From Sphingobacterium composti (GTDB lineage Bacteria; Bacteroidota; Bacteroidia; Sphingobacteriales; Sphingobacteriaceae): a stretch of DNA of 64,000 nt. The notes under the pieces were generated by a model, which saw only the letters and a list, made by a program, of their open reading frames with translations, made no database searches and had not been told where the DNA came from. Below are positions 26,162 to 34,907 of the stretch, in pieces. Position 1 is the stretch's first letter, and the number at the start of each line of letters is the position of its first letter. Where the stretch lies: NCBI RefSeq assembly GCF_009829075.1, contig NZ_WUQZ01000002.1:1-64000 (forward strand), written 5' to 3'. Both the position numbers and the translations under genes were made by a program.

Positions 26162-26231
26162 TAGTTCAAAAGTACTATCATTCGCAGGGGACACGAATGC
26201 AGGTAGTCAACTTAATATATGATTTGTATCA
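26162..26231 (-). promoter_or_regulatory. Predicted FNR/CRP-activated promoter of the hemN-ccoI-ccoS operon
   Basis: TACTTTTG at 26167-26174 (minus strand) fits the TAnnTTTG -7 element, putting the transcript start near 26161. A TGAT-N4-ATCA dyad at 26220-26231, matching the core of FNR sites, is centred about 64 bp upstream of that start, near the class I activator position. The linked regulator has the E-x-x-S-R recognition sequence expected for such a site. Confidence 0.55.
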
Positions 26232-26240
26232 CAATATAAA

Positions 26241-26274
26241 AAAGAAGAGGCTCCTATTTAGAAGCCTCTTCTTT
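26241..26274 (-). terminator. Terminator after the receiver-CRP regulator
   Basis: A 12-bp perfect stem (AAAGAAGAGGCT at 26241-26252, complement at 26263-26274) with a 10-base loop abuts the stop codon of the regulator gene. It isolates that gene from the hemN operon promoter just beyond. Confidence 0.85.
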
Positions 26275-27336
26275 TTATTGCTTTATATTTTTAAGTTTTT
26301 CGATAGAATAAATCCGAATCGCATTACCTTCTTTTGTAATTAATTTTTCGTCCTTAAAGTCGGACAACATTCGGCTAATAGTCTCATTTGCAGTACCTGC
26401 CAATGCCGCAAGGTCGTCTCTTGATATTCTTATAACCACTTCATCTTGGTCATCATTACTTTTAGTCTTTAGAGCAATATGCACTAAAGTATTTGCCACA
26501 CGTTTACGCACTGAATCATACGCAAAGCCAAGCATCTGCTCTTCCTTTTCTTTCACATTTCCTGAAAGTAATTTGATAAACTTCGTTGCTATTACAGGTT
26601 TATTAAACATTAATTCAAAAAATTTTTCCTTTGGAATTAATGCTACTTCGGTATCTTCCAACGCACTTGCACTCTCCGTATATCCCTCATTCAACAATAT
26701 AGATTCATATCCAAAAAATTGTCCATCGGTATGAATATTTGTCGACAATTCTCTCCCATCCTGATAATATAAAAATGTACGAACTTTACCTTTCACGATA
26801 TAGTACACATATACTGGAGAATCCCCCTCTTCATATATAAGTTGTTTCTTTTTATAAACTTTTACACGAGCCTCTTTAACCAGATCATTTAGCAATATAT
26901 TCTGATCCTCTTCTGTAAGAATAAGAGTACTACTTTTTTCGATTACGGACTGAAGGCTATCGCGTTTGCGCAATCTACTTTCAATAGAATTGAGCAATTC
27001 AATGTCGTCAAAAGGCTTTACTAAATAATCATCAGCCCCCATTTCCATTGCTTTACGCATATCCACACGTTCAGACTTTGCCGTCAAGAAAATAAAGGGT
27101 ATATGCATAGTGGACTCTTGTTTACTTAGCATATACAAAACACCATAACCATCCAATTCTGGCATCATGATATCACAAAGAATCAAATCTGGAACATGTT
27201 TCATTGCGAGTTCTACTCCGATTTTACCATTCTCAGCTGTAAGAATGTTATACCCACTTGTCAACTCTAAAATTTCGGCAGTCCCCTCCCTTATCTCAAG
27301 ATTATCTTCGATAATCAAAATAGTACGTTTATTCAT
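26275..27336 (-). CDS. Receiver-CRP/FNR fusion transcription regulator (FixJ-FixK in one protein)
   Basis: 353 residues. An N-terminal receiver domain has acidic E10/D11, phospho-accepting D55 (LILCDIMMPELDG) and K107. A CRP-type cyclic-nucleotide-like sensor fold lies at about 150-245 and a CRP-family winged helix-turn-helix at about 270-345, with recognition residues E317-x-x-S320-R321, the FNR type. No Cys cluster is present, so it cannot carry the FNR iron-sulphur cluster; control should come through phosphorylation. It follows the FixL-like kinase gene by 12 bp, so the two are a sensor-regulator pair. Confidence 0.9.
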   Translation of the reverse strand: MNKRTILIIEDNLEIREGTAEILELTSGYNILTAENGKIGVELAMKHVPDLILCDIMMPELDGYGVLYMLSKQESTMHIPFIFLTAKSERVDMRKAMEMGADDYLVKPFDDIELLNSIESRLRKRDSLQSVIEKSSTLILTEEDQNILLNDLVKEARVKVYKKKQLIYEEGDSPVYVYYIVKGKVRTFLYYQDGRELSTNIHTDGQFFGYESILLNEGYTESASALEDTEVALIPKEKFFELMFNKPVIATKFIKLLSGNVKEKEEQMLGFAYDSVRKRVANTLVHIALKTKSNDDQDEVVIRISRDDLAALAGTANETISRMLSDFKDEKLITKEGNAIRIYSIEKLKNIKQ

Positions 27337-27348
27337 AGTGTAGATTTT

Positions 27349-28539
27349 TTACTTGCGAAAAGTCATTTTGAATGACGTTCCTTCATGTATAGCTGACCAA
27401 TATTCCAATTCCCCTCCCATCAGTGCTACATAACGCTTTACAATATTCAGACCTAATCCAGTTCCTGGGATATTTCCTGTATTGTGCGCTCTAAAAAATG
27501 GTTCAAAAAGATTTTTTTGGTCTTCTTCAGGAATACCTATGCCATTATCTCTTATGATAATTGTGCAAGCATCCTCGGTAATCTCTGTTGCAAATTCAAT
27601 AAAAGTATCCTCCCCAGAATATTTAATTGCATTCGAGATCAAATTTATAATACTACTTTTCAAAAGGTGCGCATCCAAATCAAATTCAGCATTAGCACCT
27701 GTATGTTGATAGACGATATGTTGATTTTTTTTGCAAATCATCTGCATTTCGCCCGTTATTTCTTCCCCAAGATGTACTACATTAATCGTTTGCTGATTCA
27801 CAACCACGACACCTGCTTCCAATTTTTCAAGTGAAAGAAAATCATTCAAAATATTATTCAGAAGTTGAACAGCACTTTTGATACGGTTTGTATGCTTTGA
27901 TATAGCATCTACCTTATCTTGTTCGACGTACTTGTCAATCAATGATGCTGAAAGTTGCACCGAACTCAATGGAGTACGAAATTCATGCGATGCCATTGAA
28001 ACAAATCGTGATTTCAGCTGATTTAGCTCCTTTTCCTTTTCCAAGGAATTACTTACATCAGCTTTTGCTCTTTCGAGTTCTGACACCAATGCAATCAAAT
28101 CCTTCGTCCTGTGGCGCACCGTTTCTTCTAGCTCAATGGTATGTTGCATTAGCCTATCTTCAGCGGCCTTTTCTTTTGACAAATCGTGAACAAATCCTGT
28201 AAAAATGCTTTTGTCTTTATAGAAAACCTCACTAACTGCTAAGCGAAAAGGAAAGGTCGTGCCATCTTTCCTTTTTCCTAAGACTTCACGACCTATCCCT
28301 ATAATTTTGCGATTTCCAGTAGTTTTGTAATTATGGATATATGAATCATGCTGACTTTTATAAGGTTCAGGCATTAACATAGATATATTGTTGCCTATGA
28401 TTTCGTCTGCCGAATAACCAAATAATTCTAACGCTGCTGGATTAATTGATTCTACAATACCTCGATTACTAATCGTAATAATTCCATCTATTGCAGTATC
28501 TATGATTGCTTCAAGTAACTTCGCTGATTCTAAACTCAT
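27349..28539 (-). CDS. FixL-like PAS-haem sensor histidine kinase
   Basis: 396 residues, cytoplasmic. A PAS domain covers residues 5-120. Its segment 63-84 (QHDSYIHNYKTTGN, then IIGIGR) parallels the haem pocket of Bradyrhizobium FixL: H64 matches the proximal haem ligand His200, and R84, twenty residues later, matches Arg220, which contacts bound oxygen. GKRKDGTTFP follows as in FixL. The HisKA domain has H185 in SMASHEFRTPLS, and an HATPase domain follows with NLISNAIKYS and GTGLGLNIV. Oxygen binding would inhibit the kinase. The partner is the receiver-CRP regulator 12 bp downstream. Confidence 0.9.
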   Translation of the reverse strand: MSLESAKLLEAIIDTAIDGIITISNRGIVESINPAALELFGYSADEIIGNNISMLMPEPYKSQHDSYIHNYKTTGNRKIIGIGREVLGKRKDGTTFPFRLAVSEVFYKDKSIFTGFVHDLSKEKAAEDRLMQHTIELEETVRHRTKDLIALVSELERAKADVSNSLEKEKELNQLKSRFVSMASHEFRTPLSSVQLSASLIDKYVEQDKVDAISKHTNRIKSAVQLLNNILNDFLSLEKLEAGVVVVNQQTINVVHLGEEITGEMQMICKKNQHIVYQHTGANAEFDLDAHLLKSSIINLISNAIKYSGEDTFIEFATEITEDACTIIIRDNGIGIPEEDQKNLFEPFFRAHNTGNIPGTGLGLNIVKRYVALMGGELEYWSAIHEGTSFKMTFRK

Positions 28540-28550
28540 CCGTTATTTAA

Positions 28551-30233
28551 TTACTTAACCAATTTTTTGTATTTAATACGTTTTGGACCAACATCACCTA
28601 AACGCTTTTTACGGTTTTCCTCGTATTCCGTATAGTTACCTTCGAAGAAATACACTTGAGAATCGCCCTCAAAAGCTAATATGTGCGTACAAATTCTATC
28701 TAAAAACCATCTATCATGGGAAATAATAACCGCACAACCACCGAAATTCTCCAATCCTTCCTCCAATGCACGCAATGTATTCACATCAATATCATTGGTA
28801 GGCTCATCCAATAACAATACGTTGGAAGCTTTCTTCAACGTGATAGCTAAATGCACACGATTACGCTCACCTCCTGACAACACGCCTACTTTCTTTTGCT
28901 GATCTGCGCCATTAAAATTAAATTTTGACACATAAGCACGTGAATTAAGCGTCTTATTGCCTAACAAAATATTGTCATTACCGTCTGTGATATTCTCCCA
29001 AACTGATTTTTCAGGGTCCAAATCATCGTGCATTTGATCCACATATCCTAATACTACAGTTTCTCCTACTTTGAAATCACCAGTATCAGGTTTTTCTTGT
29101 CCCGTGATCAAGCGGAACAATGTTGTTTTACCAGCACCGTTTGGCCCAATAATACCCACAATACCCGCTGGTGGCAATGAAAAACTTAAGTTTTCGAAAA
29201 GAATTCTATCTCCGTATGCTTTAGAAATATTATTAGCTTCAATTACGACATTACCCAAACGTGGTCCTGGCGGAATGAATAATTCTAATTTTTCTTCACG
29301 CTCTTTAGTTTCTTCAGATGCTAATTTCTCGTAATTATGCAAACGTGCTTTTGATTTGGCGTGGCGTGCTTTAGGAGCCATCTTCACCCATTCCAACTCT
29401 CGCTCTAAAGTTTTTTGGCGTTTGGTTTCTTGTTTTTCCTCTTGCGCTAGACGTTTTGCTTTTTGGTCAAGCCATGAAGAATAATTTCCTTTCCAAGGAA
29501 TACCTTCACCTCTATCCAATTCCAAAATCCATCCTGCTACATTATCCAAGAAATATCTATCGTGCGTCACCGCAATAACAGTTCCTTTGTAATGTTGTAA
29601 ATACTGTTCTAACCAATCAATTGATTCTGCATCCAAGTGGTTGGTCGGCTCATCCAACAATAAGACATCTGGCTCTTGTAATAATAAACGACACATCGCT
29701 ACTCGACGTCGCTCACCTCCTGACAGATTGGCAATCTTAGCTTCTGGCTCAGGACAACGCAAAGCGTCCATTGCACGCTCCAGCTTAGAATCTAATTCCC
29801 AAGCGTTTGTTGCGTCGATTTTATCTTGTAATTCGCCTTGACGTGCCAATAGTTTATCCATTGCATCCGCATCTTCATAAACTTCTGGCAAGCCGAATTT
29901 TTCGTTTATTTCTTCATATTCTTTTAAAATTGCTGTAATCTCTGCTACACCTTCCTCTACTATCTCACGAACTGTTTTTTCTGGATCTAAAACTGGCTCC
30001 TGAGCAAGATAACCAACTGAATAACCAGGAGAGAAAACGACTTCACCTTGGTAAGATTTATCTAATCCAGCTATAATCTTCAATAAAGAGGATTTACCCG
30101 AACCATTCAAACCTATTACACCAATTTTAGCTCCATAAAAAAAGGATAGGTATATATTTTTTAAAACTTGTTTTTGAGGTGGGTAAATCTTGTTTACACC
30201 AGCCATCGAAAAGATTATTTTTTCGTCAGACAT
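28551..30233 (-). CDS. ettA: EttA, ABC-F translational throttle ATPase
   Basis: 560 residues with two ABC ATPase domains on one chain and no membrane segments, the ABC-F pattern. Walker A motifs are GLNGSGKSS near residue 42 and GPNGAGKTT in the second half; signatures are LSGGERRRVA and LSGGERNRVH. An Arg/Lys-rich linker lies between the halves. EttA binds the ribosomal E site and gates translation initiation according to the energy charge. It lies 11 bp upstream of the FixL-like gene, so readthrough could link it to the oxygen module, though this may be chance. Confidence 0.93.
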   Translation of the reverse strand: MSDEKIIFSMAGVNKIYPPQKQVLKNIYLSFFYGAKIGVIGLNGSGKSSLLKIIAGLDKSYQGEVVFSPGYSVGYLAQEPVLDPEKTVREIVEEGVAEITAILKEYEEINEKFGLPEVYEDADAMDKLLARQGELQDKIDATNAWELDSKLERAMDALRCPEPEAKIANLSGGERRRVAMCRLLLQEPDVLLLDEPTNHLDAESIDWLEQYLQHYKGTVIAVTHDRYFLDNVAGWILELDRGEGIPWKGNYSSWLDQKAKRLAQEEKQETKRQKTLERELEWVKMAPKARHAKSKARLHNYEKLASEETKEREEKLELFIPPGPRLGNVVIEANNISKAYGDRILFENLSFSLPPAGIVGIIGPNGAGKTTLFRLITGQEKPDTGDFKVGETVVLGYVDQMHDDLDPEKSVWENITDGNDNILLGNKTLNSRAYVSKFNFNGADQQKKVGVLSGGERNRVHLAITLKKASNVLLLDEPTNDIDVNTLRALEEGLENFGGCAVIISHDRWFLDRICTHILAFEGDSQVYFFEGNYTEYEENRKKRLGDVGPKRIKYKKLVK

Positions 30234-30276
30234 TATAAATATTTAATACAGAATTTTCCTTATGTTTTTCGTTAGT

Positions 30277-30284
30277 CAAAGATA
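30277..30284 (-). promoter_or_regulatory. Promoter -7 element TATCTTTG upstream of ettA
   Basis: A perfect TAnnTTTG element 43 bp upstream of the ettA start codon, in a divergent region shared with clpC. No properly spaced TTTG is seen upstream of it. Confidence 0.5.
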
Positions 30285-30483
30285 GCTAAATTAGCCCCAA
30301 ATAAAAATACATAGATATCCTTAGAATAGAAAGAGATATCGACTATAAATAAATTACTGCCATTTTGACGAACTAATATTGTGGCTCAATTGTTGATAAT
30401 TTCTAATAAATATAAGTGCGGTTTTCTTATTTATTTCATACTTTTATACAAACCCTCACTTACAAACAAAGAAAGGTAATTAA

Positions 30484-33030
30484 ATGGAAGCAAAATTTTC
30501 ACCAAGAGTAAAAGATGTTATATCCTATAGCCGTGAAGAAGCACTACGTCTTCGTCATGATTATATTGGAACTGAGCATCTTTTGCTAGGACTAATCCGA
30601 GAAGGTGATGGTATCGCTATCAAAATTCTTAAGAACTTAAATCTTGATACAGCTGCTATAAGACAATCTATTGAGGATGCTGTGAAAGGATCTTCTGTAT
30701 CAAGAACACCAATAGGATCTGTTCCATTAACTAAACAAGCTGAAAAAGTCCTAAAAATAACATATTTAGAAGCTAAAATCTTCAAGAGCGACATTATTGG
30801 CACTGAGCATCTCCTTTTAGCGATTTTGCGTGATGAAGATAATATTGCGTCACAGATTTTACAACAATATGGTATATCATATGACCTATTTAAAAATGAA
30901 GTAGAGCAAAGCAAAACAAATATTACGGACGAAGCCACAGGTTCTTCATCACCGGATGATGATTATGAAGAGCAAGAAAACTTCTCAGCACCTAAAAAGG
31001 TTTCTGACATTAAATCGAAAACACCTGTTTTGGATAATTTTGGTCGTGATTTGACACGTGCTGCAGAAGAAGGTAAATTGGATCCAATTGTAGGTCGTGA
31101 AAAAGAAATTGAGCGTGTTTCCCAAATCTTATCACGTCGCAAGAAAAACAACCCTATCCTAATTGGAGAACCAGGGGTTGGTAAATCTGCTATTGCCGAA
31201 GGTTTGGCACTTCGTATAGTACAACGGAAAGTTTCACGCGTATTGTTCAACAAACGTGTCGTAACATTAGACCTAGCGTCTCTGGTTGCAGGTACAAAAT
31301 ACCGAGGTCAATTCGAAGAGCGTATGAAAGCTGTGATGAACGAATTGGAAAAATCACCAGATGTAATTTTATTCATCGATGAGATTCATACCATAGTTGG
31401 TGCTGGTGGTGCTTCAGGTTCATTGGACGCTTCGAATATGTTCAAACCAGCTTTGGCACGTGGAGAAATTCAATGTATTGGCGCGACAACGTTAGATGAG
31501 TATCGCCAGTTTATCGAAAAAGATGGTGCTTTGGATCGTCGTTTCCAAAAGGTAATGATCGAACCAGCTTCGCATGACGAGACATTGGAAATCTTAAATC
31601 GTATAAAAGATAAATACGAAGAACACCACAATGTAAACTATACGCCAGAAGCGTTAGAAGCGTGTGTGACTTTGACTACTCGTTATATCACCGATCGTTT
31701 CTTACCAGATAAAGCTATTGATGCTTTGGATGAAGCGGGTTCACGTGTTCACTTGACAAATATTCATGTTCCACAAACGATTATTGATATTGAGGAGAAA
31801 ATTGAAGAAGTCAAAATAGAGAAAAACAAAGTTGTTCGTTCGCAGAAATATGAGGAAGCAGCTAAGTTACGTGATACGGAGAAAAAACTTTTAGAAGAAT
31901 TAGAAAAAGAAAAAGCGTCTTGGGAAGCGGAAACGAAAACCAAACGTTATACCGTAACGGAAGATAATGTAGCTGAAGTTGTATCGATGATGACGGGTAT
32001 TCCTGTTCAACGAGTTAGCCAAACGGATAGCCAAAAGCTATTGAATATGGGTGAATCGATGAAAGGACGTATCATTGGTCAAGACGATGCTGTACAGAAA
32101 TTGGTTAAAGCTATTCAACGTACACGTGCAGGGCTAAAAGATCCGAAAAAACCAATTGGTTCGTTCATCTTTTTAGGCCCAACGGGTGTTGGTAAAACGG
32201 AATTAGCGAAAGAATTGGCTCGTTTCATGTTTGATTCAGAAGATTCGCTGATTCAAGTTGACATGAGTGAATACATGGAAAAATTTGCTGTTTCTCGTTT
32301 GGTTGGAGCGCCTCCAGGATATGTAGGTTACGAAGAAGGTGGTCAACTGACGGAGAAAGTTCGTCGTAAACCTTATTCAGTAGTCTTATTGGATGAGATT
32401 GAAAAAGCACATCCAGATGTATTCAACTTATTATTACAAGTTTTGGACGAAGGACAATTGACAGATTCTTTGGGTCGTCGTGTGGACTTCAGAAATACAA
32501 TCATTATAATGACTTCGAATATTGGTGTTCGTCAATTGAAAGAATTTGGTCAAGGTGTTGGTTTTACCACTACTGCTAAAGAAACGCAAGCTGATGCGCA
32601 TTCACGAGGTGTAATCGAAACAGCGCTTAAACGTGCCTTTGCTCCTGAGTTCTTGAATCGTGTAGATGATGTAATTGTATTTAACTCATTGACTAAAGAG
32701 AATATCTTCAAAATCATTGATATTGAATTAAAATCATTATTCGGACGTATAGAAGCATTAGGTCATAGTATTCAATTGACAGATAAGGCAAAAGAATACA
32801 TAGCAGAAAAAGGTTACGATACCAATTTTGGTGCGCGTCCTTTGAAACGTGCTATTCAGAAATATTTGGAAGATCCTATCGCAGAAGAAATTCTTCGAGG
32901 TGAACTAAAATCAAATGCTTTATTGACTGTTGATTTGGATGAGGAGAAAAATGAAATCGTAGTGAAAGGTGAAAATCCGAATAGCGATGATTCAGTCTCA
33001 ACAGACATCAACGAAGAAAAAGAAAAATAA
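30484..33030 (+). CDS. clpC: ClpC, AAA+ unfoldase subunit of the Clp protease
   Basis: 848 residues in ClpC order: two Clp-N repeats (1-145), a first AAA+ domain with GEPGVGKSA, a UVR motif around 425-460 (YEEAAKLRDTEKKLLEELEK) that marks ClpC rather than ClpB, and a second AAA+ domain with GPTGVGKTE and LDEIEKAHPDVF. A VGF tripeptide in the second module is a likely ClpP-docking loop. It would unfold damaged or tagged proteins for ClpP, encoded 4 kb away. A TACTTTTA element at 30439-30446 is a possible promoter. No CtsR or McsA/B gene is nearby. Confidence 0.95.
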   Translation: MEAKFSPRVKDVISYSREEALRLRHDYIGTEHLLLGLIREGDGIAIKILKNLNLDTAAIRQSIEDAVKGSSVSRTPIGSVPLTKQAEKVLKITYLEAKIFKSDIIGTEHLLLAILRDEDNIASQILQQYGISYDLFKNEVEQSKTNITDEATGSSSPDDDYEEQENFSAPKKVSDIKSKTPVLDNFGRDLTRAAEEGKLDPIVGREKEIERVSQILSRRKKNNPILIGEPGVGKSAIAEGLALRIVQRKVSRVLFNKRVVTLDLASLVAGTKYRGQFEERMKAVMNELEKSPDVILFIDEIHTIVGAGGASGSLDASNMFKPALARGEIQCIGATTLDEYRQFIEKDGALDRRFQKVMIEPASHDETLEILNRIKDKYEEHHNVNYTPEALEACVTLTTRYITDRFLPDKAIDALDEAGSRVHLTNIHVPQTIIDIEEKIEEVKIEKNKVVRSQKYEEAAKLRDTEKKLLEELEKEKASWEAETKTKRYTVTEDNVAEVVSMMTGIPVQRVSQTDSQKLLNMGESMKGRIIGQDDAVQKLVKAIQRTRAGLKDPKKPIGSFIFLGPTGVGKTELAKELARFMFDSEDSLIQVDMSEYMEKFAVSRLVGAPPGYVGYEEGGQLTEKVRRKPYSVVLLDEIEKAHPDVFNLLLQVLDEGQLTDSLGRRVDFRNTIIIMTSNIGVRQLKEFGQGVGFTTTAKETQADAHSRGVIETALKRAFAPEFLNRVDDVIVFNSLTKENIFKIIDIELKSLFGRIEALGHSIQLTDKAKEYIAEKGYDTNFGARPLKRAIQKYLEDPIAEEILRGELKSNALLTVDLDEEKNEIVVKGENPNSDDSVSTDINEEKEK

Positions 33031-33060
33031 GCCTTTTTCGAATACACAATATATACTAGA

Positions 33061-33089
33061 AATCCTCAAGCTAAGCTTGGGGATTTTTT
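33061..33089 (+). terminator. Terminator of clpC
   Basis: An 11-bp stem with one G-T pair (33061-33071 with 33075-33085), a 3-base loop and a T-run. Confidence 0.85.
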
Positions 33090-33298
33090 GGTATAGTATA
33101 CCATTTCGAGTATATAAACAGGTAAAAAATTACTTGTCACTTAGATATAAGAGAAGTCCATTAAAAAGTAAATGTTCGTAGTCTCTAGATATCTCTATAC
33201 ACATCATTCCGTTCGAAAGGCTGTTATAAATAGTAGCTTTTTAGAAATGAAAGCACTCTATTTTTTAACATCAATAACAAACTAAAATAAATCAAAAA
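33090..33298. other. Spacer between clpC and carA, no gene seen
   Basis: About 210 bases between the converging terminators of clpC and carA. It is AT-rich, with stops in all frames and no recognised RNA or promoter. Confidence 0.5.
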
Positions 33299-33324
33299 AG
33301 CTCATCATCTTTCGATGTTGAGCT
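33294..33324 (-). terminator. Terminator of carA
   Basis: An AGCTCATCATC/GATGTTGAGCT stem with one mismatch and a TTTC loop. On the minus strand it is followed by a run of six T, from the As at 33294-33299. Confidence 0.8.
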
Positions 33325-33351
33325 TCTAAAAATATATACAATAATGCTTTA

Positions 33352-34452
33352 TTATGCTTTTACCATGCTAACGAAATCGTCAAATAAGTAACGAGAATCG
33401 TGTGGCCCTGGAGATGATTCTGGGTGGTATTGTACAGAGAAAGCTTTTTTACCTTTCACACGGATACCTTCGATTGAGTTATCATTCAAGTTGATATGTG
33501 TTATTTCAATATTATCTGACTTCTCGATATCTTCTCTTACTACACCGAAACCGTGGTTTTGTGAAGTAATCTCACAACGATTAGCAATGATATTTTTCAC
33601 GGGGTGATTGATACCACGGTGACCATTAAACATTTTTTCAGTACGAATACCATTTGCTAATGCTAAGATTTGGTGACCTAAACAAATACCAAACATTGGC
33701 TTATCCGCTGCTAAAATTTCTTTTACAGTTTGAATCGCATAATCTGCAGCAGCTGGATCACCAGGACCATTTGAGATAAAATAACCATCAGCTCCCCAAG
33801 CTTCCATTTCCGCAAAAGAAGTTTTCGCTGGGAATACTTTAGCATAAACCTGACGTGCATCAAAGTTTCTCAAGATATTGCGTTTGATACCTAAATCCAA
33901 TACAGCAATACGAACTGCTGCATCTTCATCACCGTAGAAATATGGTTCTTTAGTACTAACTGTTGAAGACAACTCCAGACCTGCCATTGAAGGAACTTTA
34001 GCCAATTCAGCTTTCAACGATTCTGCATCTAAATTCTCAGATGAAATGATAGCATTCATCGCTCCTTTGTCACGAATATGACGTACCAATGAACGTGTAT
34101 CAATATCCGAAATACCAACCAAATTTTGCTCCTCAAAATAAGTCTGGATAGAACTATCCGCCATTTTACGGCTATAGTTAATGTTATAATTTTTACATAC
34201 TAAACCAGCTATTTGAATTTTGTTAGATTCAGCATCATCTTCATCTATACCATAGTTACCAATATGAGCATTGGTAGTCACCATGATCTGTCCATAATAA
34301 GAAGGATCTGTAAAAATCTCTTGGTAACCTGTTGTACCTGTATTAAAACAAATTTCACCAGTAGTTGTTCCTATTTTTCCGGCTGCTTTACCATGAAAAA
34401 CAGTACCATCTTCTAAAACTAAAATTGCGGGTAATTTACTGTAGCTGGTCAT
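33352..34452 (-). CDS. carA: CarA, carbamoyl-phosphate synthase small subunit
   Basis: 366 residues. The N-terminal half is the CPSase small-chain domain (AILVLEDGTVFHGKAAG, then FNTGTTGYQEIFTDPSYYGQ). The C-terminal half is a class I glutamine amidotransferase with nucleophile C257 in FGICLGHQ and the HPESSPGP segment with the catalytic His and Glu. It hydrolyses glutamine and passes ammonia to CarB for arginine and pyrimidine synthesis. carB is not in the window. The upstream leader contains a terminator hairpin that may control expression. Confidence 0.95.
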   Translation of the reverse strand: MTSYSKLPAILVLEDGTVFHGKAAGKIGTTTGEICFNTGTTGYQEIFTDPSYYGQIMVTTNAHIGNYGIDEDDAESNKIQIAGLVCKNYNINYSRKMADSSIQTYFEEQNLVGISDIDTRSLVRHIRDKGAMNAIISSENLDAESLKAELAKVPSMAGLELSSTVSTKEPYFYGDEDAAVRIAVLDLGIKRNILRNFDARQVYAKVFPAKTSFAEMEAWGADGYFISNGPGDPAAADYAIQTVKEILAADKPMFGICLGHQILALANGIRTEKMFNGHRGINHPVKNIIANRCEITSQNHGFGVVREDIEKSDNIEITHINLNDNSIEGIRVKGKKAFSVQYHPESSPGPHDSRYLFDDFVSMVKA

Positions 34453-34520
34453 TTTTTATATTGTAGTAAAAAATAAATTATTCATTTTGTAGCGTTTGAT
34501 CATTCAATATTTTTGGACAC

Positions 34521-34540
34521 AAAAAAAGCCCTAATGGGCT
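34521..34540 (-). terminator. Terminator hairpin in the carA leader (candidate attenuator)
   Basis: On the minus strand AGCCC-ATTA-GGGCT is followed by seven T. It lies 69 bp before the carA start codon but downstream of a good promoter element at 34604-34611, so it could stop carA transcription early. It could instead simply end the upstream operon. Confidence 0.6.
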
Positions 34541-34603
34541 AAACGTATCAAATATATGATATTTCAATGTTTACATTGATGTTGATTGTATCATTTACCG
34601 GGT

Positions 34604-34632
34604 CAAAAGTATCAAATTTCACGGGAGACAAA
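34604..34632 (-). promoter_or_regulatory. Predicted promoter ahead of the carA leader
   Basis: On the minus strand TTTG (34629-34632), 17 bases, then TACTTTTG (34604-34611), close to the Bacteroidota TTTG-N19-TAnnTTTG pattern. The transcript would start near 34597, giving a leader of about 145 bases. Confidence 0.5.
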
Positions 34633-34697
34633 GGTAGAAATAAAAAGTAAAAATTCAAAAGCAAAATATAAAAATTAAGAGGGCATATTGAATATTT

Positions 34698-34904
34698 TTA
34701 AAAATCATCATCAATAATTTCTTGCACTCTACCTATTTGACCATCCGTCAATCTTACTTTAATTCCACGATGATGAAATGTTGCAGATGTCAACAAATCT
34801 TTAACTATCCCTTCAGTCAACTCGCCTGATCGCTGATCCTTCTTTAGCACGATATTAACCAACATTCCTGGCTTTATATCAGCTCTTGTTTTACCGTCTT
34901 TCAT
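34698..34904 (-). CDS. YwbE family protein
   Basis: 68 residues matching the small YwbE (DUF2196) family: a DIKPGMLVNIVLKKDQRSG segment, LTEGIVKDLLT and a C-terminal GIKVRLTDGQIGRVQEI. The biochemical function of the family is not established; it resembles a small beta-barrel binding domain. It begins 3 bp after the barrel protein gene stop and probably shares its transcript. Confidence 0.88.
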   Translation of the reverse strand: MKDGKTRADIKPGMLVNIVLKKDQRSGELTEGIVKDLLTSATFHHRGIKVRLTDGQIGRVQEIIDDDF

Positions 34905-34907
34905 CAG

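Noticed and set aside
33225..33238. A 13-base match TTATAAATAGTAG shared with the region near 51514
   Set aside because: In 64 kb of AT-rich DNA several such matches are expected by chance, and the similarity does not extend.
34583..34593. Dyad TGAT-TGT-ATCA in the carA leader as an FNR-type site
   Set aside because: The spacer is 3 bases, not 4, and it lies at the predicted transcript start; it fits better as part of the leader RNA structure.
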